A stretch of DNA of 64,000 nt from Suillus spraguei (Eukaryota; Basidiomycota; Agaricomycetes; Boletales; Suillaceae). Positions 24,141 through 34,543 of this stretch are shown piece after piece. Positions within the stretch are counted from its first letter, which is position 1; each line of letters opens with the position of its first letter. Position numbers and translations under genes: made by a program. The notes under the pieces are model-generated. The model was given only the letters and a program-made list of their open reading frames with translations, had not been told where the DNA came from and made no database searches. Where the stretch lies: NCBI GenBank assembly GCA_016800925.1, contig JABCPU010000057.1, positions 124,001 through 188,000 on the forward strand. The letters are read 5' to 3'.

Positions 24141-25607
24141 AATGTCTTTCCCCACTGCATACATCACCCCCGTCACTGTTGCTAACAATGACTCCGACTC
24201 CGACGCAGAAAACTACGGAACCCTTACCACTGAAATTGACAACACTTCCTACATTGAAGCGCCCTTCTATGCGAAGGACACGCTCTTGAAATCGAAAGAA
24301 TCCTCACTGAAAGAGGCGCCTTCCCCGCTTTACTCCTCGTTAACATCATTTGCACCGCAGCCCTCATCGAAGCCACTGCCAATGAGACCACAGAAATCAC
24401 ATACCACCATCATCTCCTTCATCTTCAAAAACGCATTCGTTCTTACGCTATGCTGTTGCTTCCCAATTCTTTTAAAAGCAATGTTGAAGAAGCTATTCAC
24501 ATCGTGGCTGAACATCAAGCAGGTGTTGCTCAACCTCCCTCTCTGCAAGAAGATACACCACTTCCTATCCCACCACCCTCTTCTTCGCGCATGTATTCTA
24601 GTCTTGATGCCCTTGCTGGCTTATGTACTGCTGTCCAAGAGATCGGACAGCTCACCAACGCAGTTGTCGAAAGAATCCAACAATCTGTCACTGAAACCAG
24701 AGCAGCCAGAAACCTAGTCGAGGAAGCTATTACTGATCTGCAAATGCAAACCGACCTCGCCTCTCCATGAACCCCATCCCCTATCGAACAACCAACTTCA
24801 CCGCCCCTCGATATAATATCCCATGATCACCCCGCATGGCTGTATGAGCCCTGCACAGCAGAGCAATGTGAAGCAGCAAGAATACTAGGAGTTCCTACCG
24901 CTGAATTAGTAGCACTTGGTCCTCAACTTCGTGACCTTCATATTCATCCTCCCATGTCCATTCCGTCATCATTTGGTCCAATGGATCCCGTCTTGCCAGT
25001 CTTAGTAAAAGACTTTGGCATAACCTCTCCCTCTTCTTCTGACGAAATTCTTGCAGTTGCTGAACGAGGAACCACCCCTGATCTCCCAACATCAGCATAC
25101 GCTCTCACCTCTGCCCAGCAGGCACAGCTCAGGCGCAACAACACCCTTGCCTTAAAACATATGAAACGGAATAAGGGGAAGAAGCGCGCCAGATCCACTA
25201 GCCCCAAGCCCATCATTTCACCATCGCCATTACATATGTCAGTCTCAAATCCTGATGAAAACATGAAATGCCGCGTTTGTGGACTACTTGGGCATCACCA
25301 GAAGAACTGTGCGGAATACCAGTGCAGGATTTGCAGATACTGGTCGCCTACCCATCTATCCATTTATTGTCCTAGACGAGTCGGGACTCCTCCCTTTACG
25401 TTAACTTGGAAGGATGACAGATTCTATGACGCACTTCGTTCTTGGGAACGAAAGCTTGACGATGAACAAAGTCAAGCAAAGAAGAGAAGGGACTCTAAAC
25501 GACGCGCCGGTGCTGAAGAAGCCACGTATATGAGAAGTGGGTCCTTCGCTGATGAAGACTACGAGTATAGCGACGATCCTGTTTACTACGCTAACCAGAG
25601 CGAGTAA
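24141..25607 (+). pseudogene. Accessory ORF3 of the chromovirus with zinc knuckles
   Basis: A third coding region lies between pol and the 3' LTR. It starts at ATG 24141-24143 (MSFPTAYITPV), changes frame near 24275, reads on to an in-frame TGA at 24768-24770, and continues in the same frame to TAA 25605-25607, about 485 residues in all. The middle is helical and Q/E rich. The C-terminal part has cysteine/histidine motifs CRVCGLLGHHQKNC and CRICRYWSPTHLSIYC, then a charged KKRRDSKRR stretch. The knuckles suggest nucleic-acid binding. Such an ORF is not part of the basic Ty3 plan and I cannot name its family. Confidence 0.7.
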
Positions 25608-25628
25608 AGTCGGTGACTTTACATATAA

Positions 25629-25637
25629 AACGGGGGT
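25629..25637 (+). promoter_or_regulatory. Polypurine tract
   Basis: A purine-rich aaacggggg run two to three bases before the 3' LTR is the likely plus-strand primer site. Confidence 0.6.
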
Positions 25638-25639
25638 AA

Positions 25640-26115
25640 TGTTACAGTCGTACATGCCCCTATTCATTTTCTCTTTGTCCCCTTTACTTGTATATTACAT
25701 AATGTGACTCTGACTCATATGCTCAAACGCATCTGTACTATAGTTGCCTTCCTTCTTTGGATATGCACTTATGTTCTCACGTCTCTCTTGGTCCGTGCGC
25801 ACATATTGACCTATTTAAGCACGTTGTATTACACTTGTACACTTTACTTTAATCTTACTGGGTTTTACCTGGAATTTCCTTCGCTTAGGTCTCCAACCTA
25901 AGTCGTCTTGAATCATCTCTAAGTCTAAGCACTCCTTAGTCTTAGTCTCTATTCTTGTAGAACCTCTTAGACTTGTCTTTGAGGCTGAACCCTTGATCAT
26001 ACTCAGAACGCATTCCTTGTACTTTCACCTTGTCCTCTTCTGGACATTGTAGAACTTCCCAGCAGACCGTCTGTGTCTTTTCACTGTCGCTGGTGACGCC
26101 ACCCCAGTCATAACA
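25640..26115 (+). repeat. 3' LTR of the chromovirus
   Basis: TGTTACAG to ATAACA, 476 bp, near-identical to the 5' LTR, followed by GATTC. Confidence 0.9.
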
Positions 26116-26316
26116 GATTCTGCCACTTCTGCCAGTTGTGCCAGCACAATTAGATGCAAACAATTCTGCCAACGGTGGGACTTGACAACTCTTGACCTGA
26201 CAACTCAAGAGTTGAGCACGCCTTAGGGCCACACAATTTGAATCTATCCGACAGTCTCCATTTCTCCTGTCCGTCACAGAGCTGACAAGCGGAATGTTTA
26301 GTCAGATTTTTCAGAA

Positions 26317-26323
26317 TATAAAA
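26317..26323 (+). promoter_or_regulatory. TATA box of the secreted-protein gene
   Basis: TATAAAA about 65 bp before the ATG at 26388, well placed for a fungal core promoter. It lies only 200 bp from the chromovirus LTR. Confidence 0.5.
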
Positions 26324-26387
26324 GCAGGCTGTATTCCTGCTACCTGAGAGTTATTACAATGTACTCGAACAGATTCCATATTACCTC

Positions 26388-26707
26388 ATGCAACCAATGC
26401 ATTTCTCCTTGCTTGCCATCATTCCTGCTCTGATGGCATTTATGTCAGTCAGTGCCACGCCCGCGGTTTTCAGCAGGAAAGATTGTATCCCTGCTGGCTA
26501 TGTTTGCGAAATACAGTCATACAGCTTGGGGACCTGCTGCCCTTCATACTCGTGTGTAACTTTATCCTCATCAGATTCAGGTCCACCAGAGGATGTAAGT
26601 TTGTTTTAGATCCCCTGACAAGATCTAACCTTGTGACTCACCTTTGCACTTCATAATAGGCTGCCATGTGCTTGTCAGATTCAGGAAACCCCACCCCTAT
26701 TGCTTAG
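26388..26707 (+). CDS. Small secreted cysteine-rich protein
   Basis: Exons 26388-26594 and 26660-26707 with a 65-nt GT-AG intron give 84 residues. An N-terminal hydrophobic signal peptide (HFSLLAIIPALMAFMSVS, then ATPA) should direct secretion. The mature part has six cysteines in the order C-C-CC-C-C (DC, VC, TCC, SC, MC). This spacing is found in knottin/inhibitor-cystine-knot folds and in many fungal small secreted proteins. No lesion is visible. An alternative start at 26397 would keep the signal. The role is unknown; effector-like or defence-like are both possible. Confidence 0.65.
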
Positions 26708-27690
26708 AACAAAATAGATAGATATAGTTGAAGAAAGTTAGTAGAGAAAGTTATCTTAATCAGACAGATTAAGTAGAAGGCTAGTGAGGGCTGTACTACC
26801 TCAAATTACTTTATGAAAATTTACGAAAGCCTATTGCTATTCTGAAAAAATTAGAACAGGCTGGACAAGCTTTGAGCAGCCAGTGAAGCCTTTTTTGACA
26901 CTCTGAGATTGTTTTAGACAACACTAGACAGACTTTTCTCACTTGTAGAGTACAGGAACAAATTAATGATCATTAAAATGGGGTATTAGTGCGGTAACAT
27001 ATGAGCAAAACGAATGCACAGTTAGTGATGTTCCGGCCCGGCTTCAAGCCCTGGGCCAGCCTGCCCACACTTGTTCTTGTAATACTCATATATTACACAT
27101 TGTAGCTGCCTAGATAACATTGCTCGGCGAGCCGCAGTAAATATCATGCTGTGCAATCACAACCAGGAAAAATAGGGCAAAACGCGCTGAAATGGTAGAA
27201 AATCGCAATACATGAAGGCATCAATCAAAGATGAATTCACCAGCAATCTTGTGTGGTTGTTGCTCAAACGCTCATCACAAACAACTAGGTTGGATCAAAC
27301 AGATGCAACGGAACATCAAAACAACCAACACCGACTTCATGGAGCCTGAGAAACCTTGCACTGTGTCATGACTCACTAATGCAAACCGAAAGTGCCTACT
27401 GTGATACTACTTAGTATGATGCAGCAATTAATTCCGCAAGCCTCTTTACATACCCAACGCTGCTGAGTCATCGTAGTCTATGCTATAGTAATAGTATGAG
27501 TCAGAGTCGCTGCTCCATCCTGCCTACCAGGTACTCTTTCATCACACTATCACGTCGAAGGCTGATGCCATTGATATATCGCACCTAAAAACGGGTCCCA
27601 TTTACGCTACATTTCATTCATTTTGCGACCTTCAGGTTGTATCTGCAGTTACATCAGTGGAACTTGAAACTGCTCAAGTGACTTGAATTC
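26708..27690. other. Intergenic with a permuted duplicated segment
   Basis: About 27107-27410 aligns with about 46220-46490 (shared: tgcaacggaacatc..., cttgcactgtgtc). About 27530-27690 aligns with 44800-45000. The order differs from the other copy. No gene. Confidence 0.4.
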
Positions 27691-28974
27691 TTTTCCAGTG
27701 ACTCTCTTGAGACCGGAATTTTCTTAGGAATTGTGATTGGCCAGTGGTACGTCCAAGCTTGACTCGTAATCTGTAGTCTGTGCATTGTGTAGATGGTACA
27801 ATCCTTGGGGTGAATATATCTTGGTTGGCGCAAGCTATCAAACAGACCATGTGAGTATTCTTCAAAAAGTTATTGACATCCTTGCTGACCCATTGTATCG
27901 CCAATTCCACAATCTTCCGGAGCGAGTGAAGTGATTCTGAATCTTTAATAGAAGGCCAGTTCTCTTTGACATGGTAAATGTCTGATTCATAGTATGTGTA
28001 TTCACCCTCAACGTCCTTGGTGACAATTACAAATTGCCATGTGTGTCCGTCTGTCACACAGAAATGGACTGTGTCTCGCCTGGAGTGCGTAGTGAGCAGT
28101 GCGATCTCATATTAAAAAAATTAAATTTCTCACTTTGAAAGTTCTATCAATGCCAACGCTTGACCGACAACCTCCGGCACATGATCTCGCAGTTTTCCGT
28201 TGATTGCACGGATGACAAAGAAGATTTGGCTGTTTGTATGTGGTATGGCTGCAGTTATCTTACGAACATACATTTGGAGCACTCTCGCTATAACAGACAC
28301 CAAGTAAATATGAGTCACTGCAACACAAAAGAAACGAACTTTTGTCATCTGCATCAACTTGAACAATACATTCAACATCTCCAGTCAGCAATAACTCGTA
28401 CACCGACTTGGGATGGCCGAAAGGAGGCGATGTTGGCAGCGGCATATGAGGAAGTATAACCACATCATAACCTTCTTCCGAATGGGAACAACACCATAGC
28501 CTCTTGTGGTTGCTACCACCGTAACATTTGGCGGTAATTTTGGCAACTGACATAAGAATAGGATCGATGATTTTTTTACCTTGCTTCTTTTCCGAATAAT
28601 CAGTAGCTCCCTAAATAATCAGGATTGCACTCACTCTTACGTTGATGTAGCGAAAGATATCCTTGATTTGGTTATGAAGAGAGGTAAGCTCATTTTCGAT
28701 ACTTTGATCTTTAGTGGACAATAATTCGTAGATGGCTTGAGGATAGAAACACAATCTTCCCATATAAATGCCTAGATTTTTGAGGTCTGTCCAACTCATG
28801 GATGCGAAATCAATGGACTATTAAGTTTATATGAGCTTAGAACAGTTCATGGAGGGAGATAATATGCACCTTTCTTGGGGCTTGCCTGGGCTCGCCACCT
28901 TCCTTCTTCACTGGTGCCTCCACATCTCCTACTTACCATTTGATACCATTTGATCCGTCAAAAAATAGAGCCAT
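27690..28974 (-). pseudogene. Multicopy family of unknown function, copy 2
   Basis: Same family as 11880-13056. Exon 1 (ATG 28972-28974) has an early TAA after NGIKW. Exon 2 (about 28808-28632) encodes SIDFASMSWTDLKNLGIYMG. The next exon, after a 48-nt intron with a CTGAT branch site, is open (KQGKKIIDPILM to VQVDADD). Later frames include HIYLVSVIARVLQMYVRK, NSQIFFVIRAING and VTDGHTWQFVIVTKD. It keeps the longest open middle exon, but the first exon is broken. Confidence 0.5.
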
Positions 28975-29059
28975 TGCTATAATGCGAGATTGGTGTGTAG
29001 ATTAGTAGACAGGGGCGTAGTTCTGATCCCCTTTAAATTGAATGACACTAGTAACTGAG

Positions 29060-30425
29060 TCATCAAAGCGCTATGGCATGGCTCAAACAAGAGAGAAAAT
29101 CTGATCTATTGCTTGTGCTGCTGCCATTTTTTCCACTAGTCCATAGATCAAATTTGTGCTCAAGACTAAGTATAGCAGACATTCGCACGTGTAAGGATTG
29201 TGTATCCTCTACGCCCAGACCAAGGAAAACCTTAAACGCTTCAGGCGGCGTTCAAGACCGTCCACGTGACTCACGGGTTTACCTTTCGCACCCGAGTTAC
29301 GCGGATACATCCTTTCTCTTACCTTATTACTTCACTGCCGTCTTCACCCCACATGCTCTCAGTTCCTGTTACTATAAACCGTTATCCTTGTCTACATTCA
29401 GTCCTTCTCCCTCGTTACTGACACACTATTTTCCTCGCCACTGTCAAAAAACAAAACTGCGCACTCGATCTTCACGCCCTCTTTATTTTCTGTGGCGCGA
29501 CCATGACAAAACCTTATCATTTTCCGTATATCTAGCTCGTGTACACTCTGGCATCTACAGCGAATTCTACCTTAGAAGATCCCCGATCAAAAGCACCTTA
29601 GAGAAAGCCCTTGAGACGTCCTGCTCCTTCACCTGTCACAAAAAGCCTAGACCTGCGCACGCCACCAAACAATCCGTTCCTATCTGTCATCGCTCACTTA
29701 TCATCTCTTATCTCCATCGTTTTCGCTAACAATTCCCTGTCGAACTCGACCTCAGCCTTACACACGGCTGACATCATCCTATACTACCGTGTGCATCGAC
29801 TTCTTGAGTCAGTACAGGTTCACAGTATTGTCTGTTCGATGCTTCCGTTCCTGCACTTCACAAATTCCCGAGCATATACTTTCGCATACTTACCTTGTCT
29901 ATGGGTACTGATTTGGATCCTTTGTGATGTTTCACAATCAATGTACGACAGATAACTGGCATGCATCCAATCCCAGCTACAAAAAGGCAACTCTCTACTC
30001 GGCCACCCAATCAAAAGATACAGTAAGTTAACATTGATACTAGTCTTGGTCGACGGTCTCAGTCTCATAACGCAGGTACTTGAGAAGAGTGACGCTTCCA
30101 GCCAGTAAATTCGAAGGTCGAATTTTGCACCAAACAAGCGGAAATTGACAATCGGCTTCAAACAGTAAAGCTGCGCAGAGAGAAAGGCCGTATTAGCTAC
30201 ACCGAAAAATACTTGGTTATGGAGGATGATGACGCCCCCTCTTCCACCTAAGACCTTCCCTTTCCTGCCTCGAAGTCGGAACTACTAGGATTTCCTCGGC
30301 TCGTGACAGCCGATGGTTGCATTGGGAGAGATTGGGAGTCGTGTGAACAAACGAAGGAAATGCGCGAGGAAGGCGAAGGTCGAGTGAGATTTGAACTCCT
30401 ATCTGCCGCTTTCTTCTAGAAATAG
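29060..30425. other. Intergenic, pyrimidine-rich, no supported gene
   Basis: A 218-codon frame (29073-29729) is open, but it has no domain, is dominated by S/L/P/R from a C/T-rich stretch, and lacks a clear splice or family pattern. Treated as non-coding. Confidence 0.35.
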
Positions 30426-30429
30426 GCTA

Positions 30430-31076
30430 TTATCTCCACCAATGTTGGCAGCCTCCCCTAGTAGTCTTCACTCATGCGTGCTTTGGCGAGTCATTTTACA
30501 TTCAACGACAGCAGTCTGGTCGTGCATGCAGGTCTTCCGGGGCGAGTCGAATCATTGACATCGTTTCTTCCATCTTTGCTCCACTCGTGACCTCATCCTC
30601 CACATCGTATCTGGAGTTCCCCGTATGCACCACATGCTGCTGCATGCGATAGTTGTGTCACGAACCTTCACAGGCAGGTTCTCAACTGGTCGGAAGTCTT
30701 CTTGCTGAGTACTGAGCGTCAGGGAACTGTGGCTCTGGTGTCCGCAGACGACTGGAATCGTGATTTCGACACATCTACCAAACCTTAAAGCCTCACTCAT
30801 CTACATATCACTTATTGCTGGTCTCTTACCATATGATTCTGTGACAACGTGTGTCATCTCTGGGTCCAGAATGCTTCTGCCCACATCATACGCTCCACTT
30901 TCCTCATATTCCCTTGTATGGAGTCCATCAACACTTTATCGGATATTAACCGTATCTACATAATCCAGCCACCTGCTCTTACCTCGGATCGATTGCTGTC
31001 CCCATCCTCTTGAATCTTGCGAAGTTCTTAAAATATCTAGCGAACTTTGTCTTCCCATGTTGCGCAAATTAAATAG
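30430..31076 (+). pseudogene. Internal fragment of an F-box gene copy
   Basis: It aligns with about 46918-47650 of the intact F-box gene (shared: ccaatgttgg, gtcttcac-catg, gagtcgaa-c-ttgaca-cg, ctagcgaactttgtcttccca). It has internal deletions and frame changes. The F-box itself and the C-terminus are missing. Confidence 0.75.
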
Positions 31077-31704
31077 AGCTGTGGGGGATATTACAGGAAA
31101 ATACCAAACATAAAAAGATGATGTGAGCATGCGGCAACTCCACCGGTGAGGCCTTGAGGGAGGAGGATCTGCACTTGGCTAAAGCCGAAGCCGCCGGTTC
31201 AGGCCGGCGACTTAGCGCTTACGGTGTGGAATGCCATTCTCTAGTTCGCTCAGTGGCGGCTTACACTCCCATGCTTTTCAGTTGCTCATTTATTCACCTG
31301 AGCCACATAATGTATTTATCTACTAAAATTCATGGGATTACATAACAACGCACATCTCTAGTTCACTGCATTCAATCGTTCTGTCAGGCTCTGTAGTAGT
31401 GTAGTCGCACAGCAGCCTTGTGTTGGATTCTCCTGCTAGCACTGGTCGGTGAGTGCCTACTTGTCCTTCAACCGCATTTCATAACAATGCAAGAAGCTCT
31501 CCATAGCAGGATAGATTGAAACATCCATCCCATCTTCACGCTTTGCACTCTCAATCAATCGACCTGGGTCATTCCGCGACCAAGCCTTGTTACAACTTAG
31601 AAGCTTTGATTCAAATCTTCATACGTTGTCCCTTCAAACTATTGCCTAGTTTATTTCTAACCACACCCTTGAACCTAGTTAGAGCTTTTGCACAACCTTC
31701 GTCA

Positions 31705-32165
31705 ATGAGTGACGATCAATGTTAGTACTTCCATCTTCTATCTCTTGTATGCGCTCTAACCTCTTTGACAGTGCTTGAAGAAACTTGGGCGAGGCTGTCC
31801 GAGGTCGTTGTCAGAGGTGCTCAATATAACTCCTGCGAGCGTCACCCCCAACTGAAATGTTTGCAAGGGACTCGGGTGGATCTCCTTAAACACATTCACA
31901 GCTTCCTGGACGACACAGATGAATCACCATATTTTGCTGCATAGCCCGGCTGGCGTTGGAAAGTCTGTCATTGCGTTTACAGTAGCTGAAAGGGTGAGAT
32001 AGTCTAAAGTGACTGAAGAGACAAATGTTGAAAAGCGGCTAGTGGGAACATTCTGTTCTCGCGCGAGCATACCAAACGTTGCACGACTTGATATTTTGCG
32101 ACGCTTTTCTGCCAGCTTTCTACCAATCTTCGCAGTATCCGGCAGGATGTGAACAGCGCCATCCG
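31705..32165 (+). pseudogene. NACHT/NLR-like STAND ATPase, N-terminal relic
   Basis: Exon 1 31705-31720 (MSDDQ) joins over a 51-nt intron with a CTAAC branch site to LLEETWARLSEVVVRGAQ, then ERHPQLKCLQGTRVDLLKHI. A one-base loss near 31935 shifts the frame just before the Walker A motif SPAGVGKS (about 31945-31970). Downstream, pieces KRLVGTF, SREHTKRCTT and STNLRSIRQDVNSAIRNN follow in other frames. The order matches basidiomycete NACHT-type NLR proteins. The gene is cut off at the simple repeat near 32168, so only the beginning survives. Confidence 0.65.
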
Positions 32166-32167
32166 CA

Positions 32168-32350
32168 ACAATCTGTTGCTCTCACTTTCTCGCTCGCTGC
32201 TCCCACTCGTTGCTCTCACTCTCCCACTCGTTGCTCACTCTCCCACTCATTGCTCTCTCTCCCACTCATTGCTCTTGCTTGCTACGCTCACCCGCTCGCT
32301 GTTCTTGCTTGCCGCTCGCTCGCTACTCTCGCCCTCTCACTGCTCACACT
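32168..32350. repeat. Low-complexity CTC/GCT-rich tandem repeat
   Basis: Variants of 'ctctcccactcgttgctca' and 'gctcgctgctc' repeat about ten times, leaving all three frames open on the plus strand. Coincides with the right end of the NACHT relic. Confidence 0.7.
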
Positions 32351-33040
32351 GCGCAGGTATGCACTGATTTTTTTGTTCGGAAGACCTTCTATTGGGGTTG
32401 GAAGCAATTGTGCCTTCGCTTAGTAGATCAACTCTTCACGCTACACACTCTTTGTATTTCCTGTCCAATACATTGGCCTCTTGAATATTTGCTCTCTCTG
32501 CGTGTGACATAGTGATACCCCAGGACCATAATATGTTCACCAGCGATATTGCGGCCATTGCTGCTTCCTATTAATTGTCCATCTCGTGATAATTCACGGT
32601 CATTTATGCTTTTTCGTTCATGCTCGTTTACTCATTGATGACGCATGTGCCCATTTGTGCACATTGCAGGTATGTTTTGCCTATTTCTATTTCTAACGTT
32701 TGATATACATTTACCCGTGCGGATCCTTAGGAAGGAGAGCTGAAACAGGTGTCAACCGAGTCGGCGATTGGCGCTCGCGCTGCTGATGGAACTATCTGGG
32801 CTGTTTTTGGCTAGTGTGTCGGACCGTGACCGCACTACTAACTTCTGTTCTTCAGTCGATCTGACATTTTGAACAATGTCACAGGACTTAAAGTCCGAAA
32901 GACTCCAAGTCATACCCTCACCCTCCTTCCCTTCTTACACTTGAAGTCCTGCTCTCTGTGATGCATAATCTTTGTCCAAACGTAGCACCATTCATTTGGA
33001 CCAAGGTCTGTAATTAACCATTGTTTCTTGCAGCTTCTTA

Positions 33041-33170
33041 GAGAATGGGTTGTCGTAAAACTTGATTTTTTTGCCTTCCTTGACCATCATATCTTTATCT
33101 AATTGCTGATATGATGGTTAAGAAAGGCAAAAAAATCAAGTTTTACGACAATACACTTCAACCCATTCTC
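33041..33170. repeat. Long hairpin 1
   Basis: Arms 33041-33094 and about 33108-33170 are inverted copies (gagaatgggttg...atcatat). There are a few mismatches that are mostly G:U-compatible in RNA, and the loop is about 13-16 nt. See findings. Confidence 0.7.
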
Positions 33171-33216
33171 TCACCAGCAGCGCTAACAACTCTGCGTGAA
33201 GAATTAGAATTCACAT

Positions 33217-33405
33217 TAATACAAGAACTATGATACATGTCTATTGTATGAAGGAATAGTGCAGATTAGACCCAGCTGGTGGCCTGAGCCACAGTAGAAT
33301 GACTTGGACAGTAGTATGAAGTTTGTGCTGTGGCTCAGGCCACCAGCTGGGTCTAATCCGCACTATTCCTTCATACAATAGACATGTATCATAGTTCTTG
33401 TATTA
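33217..33405. repeat. Long hairpin 2
   Basis: Arms of 78 nt at 33217-33294 and 33328-33405 match as inverted repeats with one a/g difference. The loop is 33 nt. No ORF. It could fold into a long stem if transcribed. Confidence 0.85.
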
Positions 33406-33620
33406 GACAGGTACATATGATACTTCGAAAGGAACTTTAGTAAAGTGTCCGATACAGCAAGTGCGTGATGCACAACATCAAGTGCGCGATACGACACCTC
33501 GAGATCTCGGCATTGGCAACCAAGCCTAAAGTCCTCTTGAGTCTTAGTCCTAGTCAACTCAACCAAGGCACGTCTCCCGCTCTGCAACTTCTTCAGAATA
33601 CAGAATTAAGCGGCAGATAT

Positions 33621-33820
33621 CGGAAAGCAACAAGATCTCGCCAAGGCAGTCCACACCATCCCACCAGACAATTGAATGACGAGGATATACAGCACCTCAC
33701 TGTACGATATTTTTTTTTCGGAATATCAAACTAGTCAGCAGGTAGTGGAAAGCAATAAAATCTCGCCAAGAGAATCCAGGCGATTGGATGACGAGGGAGT
33801 ACACAGCGCTCCACTGTGCG
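33621..33820. repeat. Diverged direct repeat of about 75 bp
   Basis: 33621-33705 and 33749-33820 share 'aaagcaa-a--atctcgccaag', 'caattgaatgacgag/cgattggatgacgag' and 'acagc-c---cactgt'. Confidence 0.4.
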
Positions 33821-34543
33821 TTAAGTTGTCATATAGCATGTCATACGACGCAGGCGTTGAGTGCACGTGTGTCACAACGAGGAATATAGTCAAGAGTGCA
33901 TAAAAGAGTTCATTACAAGGCTATCATTTGGTGAAAGACCGGATTATTTTGGCGGAAATATGTAAAAAGAAGATAGATCCAATGAACGCCAACGAGAGAA
34001 TGAGGACGACATATGGGTCTCTGACACGGGAACAAAATCAGCTCAATTGAATATTACATTTATGGCAACATGACACGTACACTCGCAGCCCTGGTGAGTC
34101 GTCAGTGTAAAGTTTCAGCATTGTCCCCGAAGAGCCGCCAGCTCCTGCTGCACGCGTTGAATTTGGTTTTACCTGCGTGTTTGCAGCCCTCCGCCTTTGG
34201 CAAGTTTCAGTAAAAGCGTGCAAACCACAAACAGACTATGTGACATACCGAACCTGTGCACCTGGCGGTCTTGCAACGGTACCGACCTTTGGGCTAACGG
34301 CGTGGCTGGAGCTTTCTGAATCAGACTAAGTGAGTGATAGGTGAGTGTCGAAATAACACAGCTAGTTGCTATTACGCACCATGCTGTTGATGGTGAACTT
34401 TGAAGACTGAAGACACGTTGCTGGAGGAAATACAGAGCAAGTTCGTGGGAACATTCTTTAGATCTTTCCTAATCCAGAACCACTACCTCCACACGAGCGT
34501 CACTGACTTTTGTCCAATCTTCCTACTCTGGCCAGCTTCTAAC

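Larger units (their letters stand above)
18533..26115 (+). mobile_element. Complete Ty3/Gypsy chromovirus, disabled
   Basis: 7583-bp element bounded by 476-bp LTRs and a GATTC target duplication. Order: LTR, gag with zinc knuckle, protease, reverse transcriptase, RNase H, integrase, chromodomain, then an extra zinc-knuckle ORF, polypurine tract and LTR. The Ty3 order (RT before integrase) and the C-terminal chromodomain place it among chromoviruses. It carries at least five frame changes and five in-frame TGA codons, so it cannot move on its own. The LTRs differ at only a few sites (for example 18552 g vs 25659 a), so insertion is fairly recent. Confidence 0.9.

Noticed and set aside
29073..29729. 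218-codon open frame on the plus strand
   Set aside because: C/T-rich sequence giving S/L/P/R-rich translation, no domain, no splice pattern, no conservation between repeats.
32079..32512. Overlapping plus-strand ORFs of 72-114 codons
   Set aside because: They are open only because of the CTC/GCT simple repeat.
33041..33405. Terminator or CRISPR-like array
   Set aside because: Only two unrelated hairpins with no repeated spacer structure, and this is a eukaryotic sequence.
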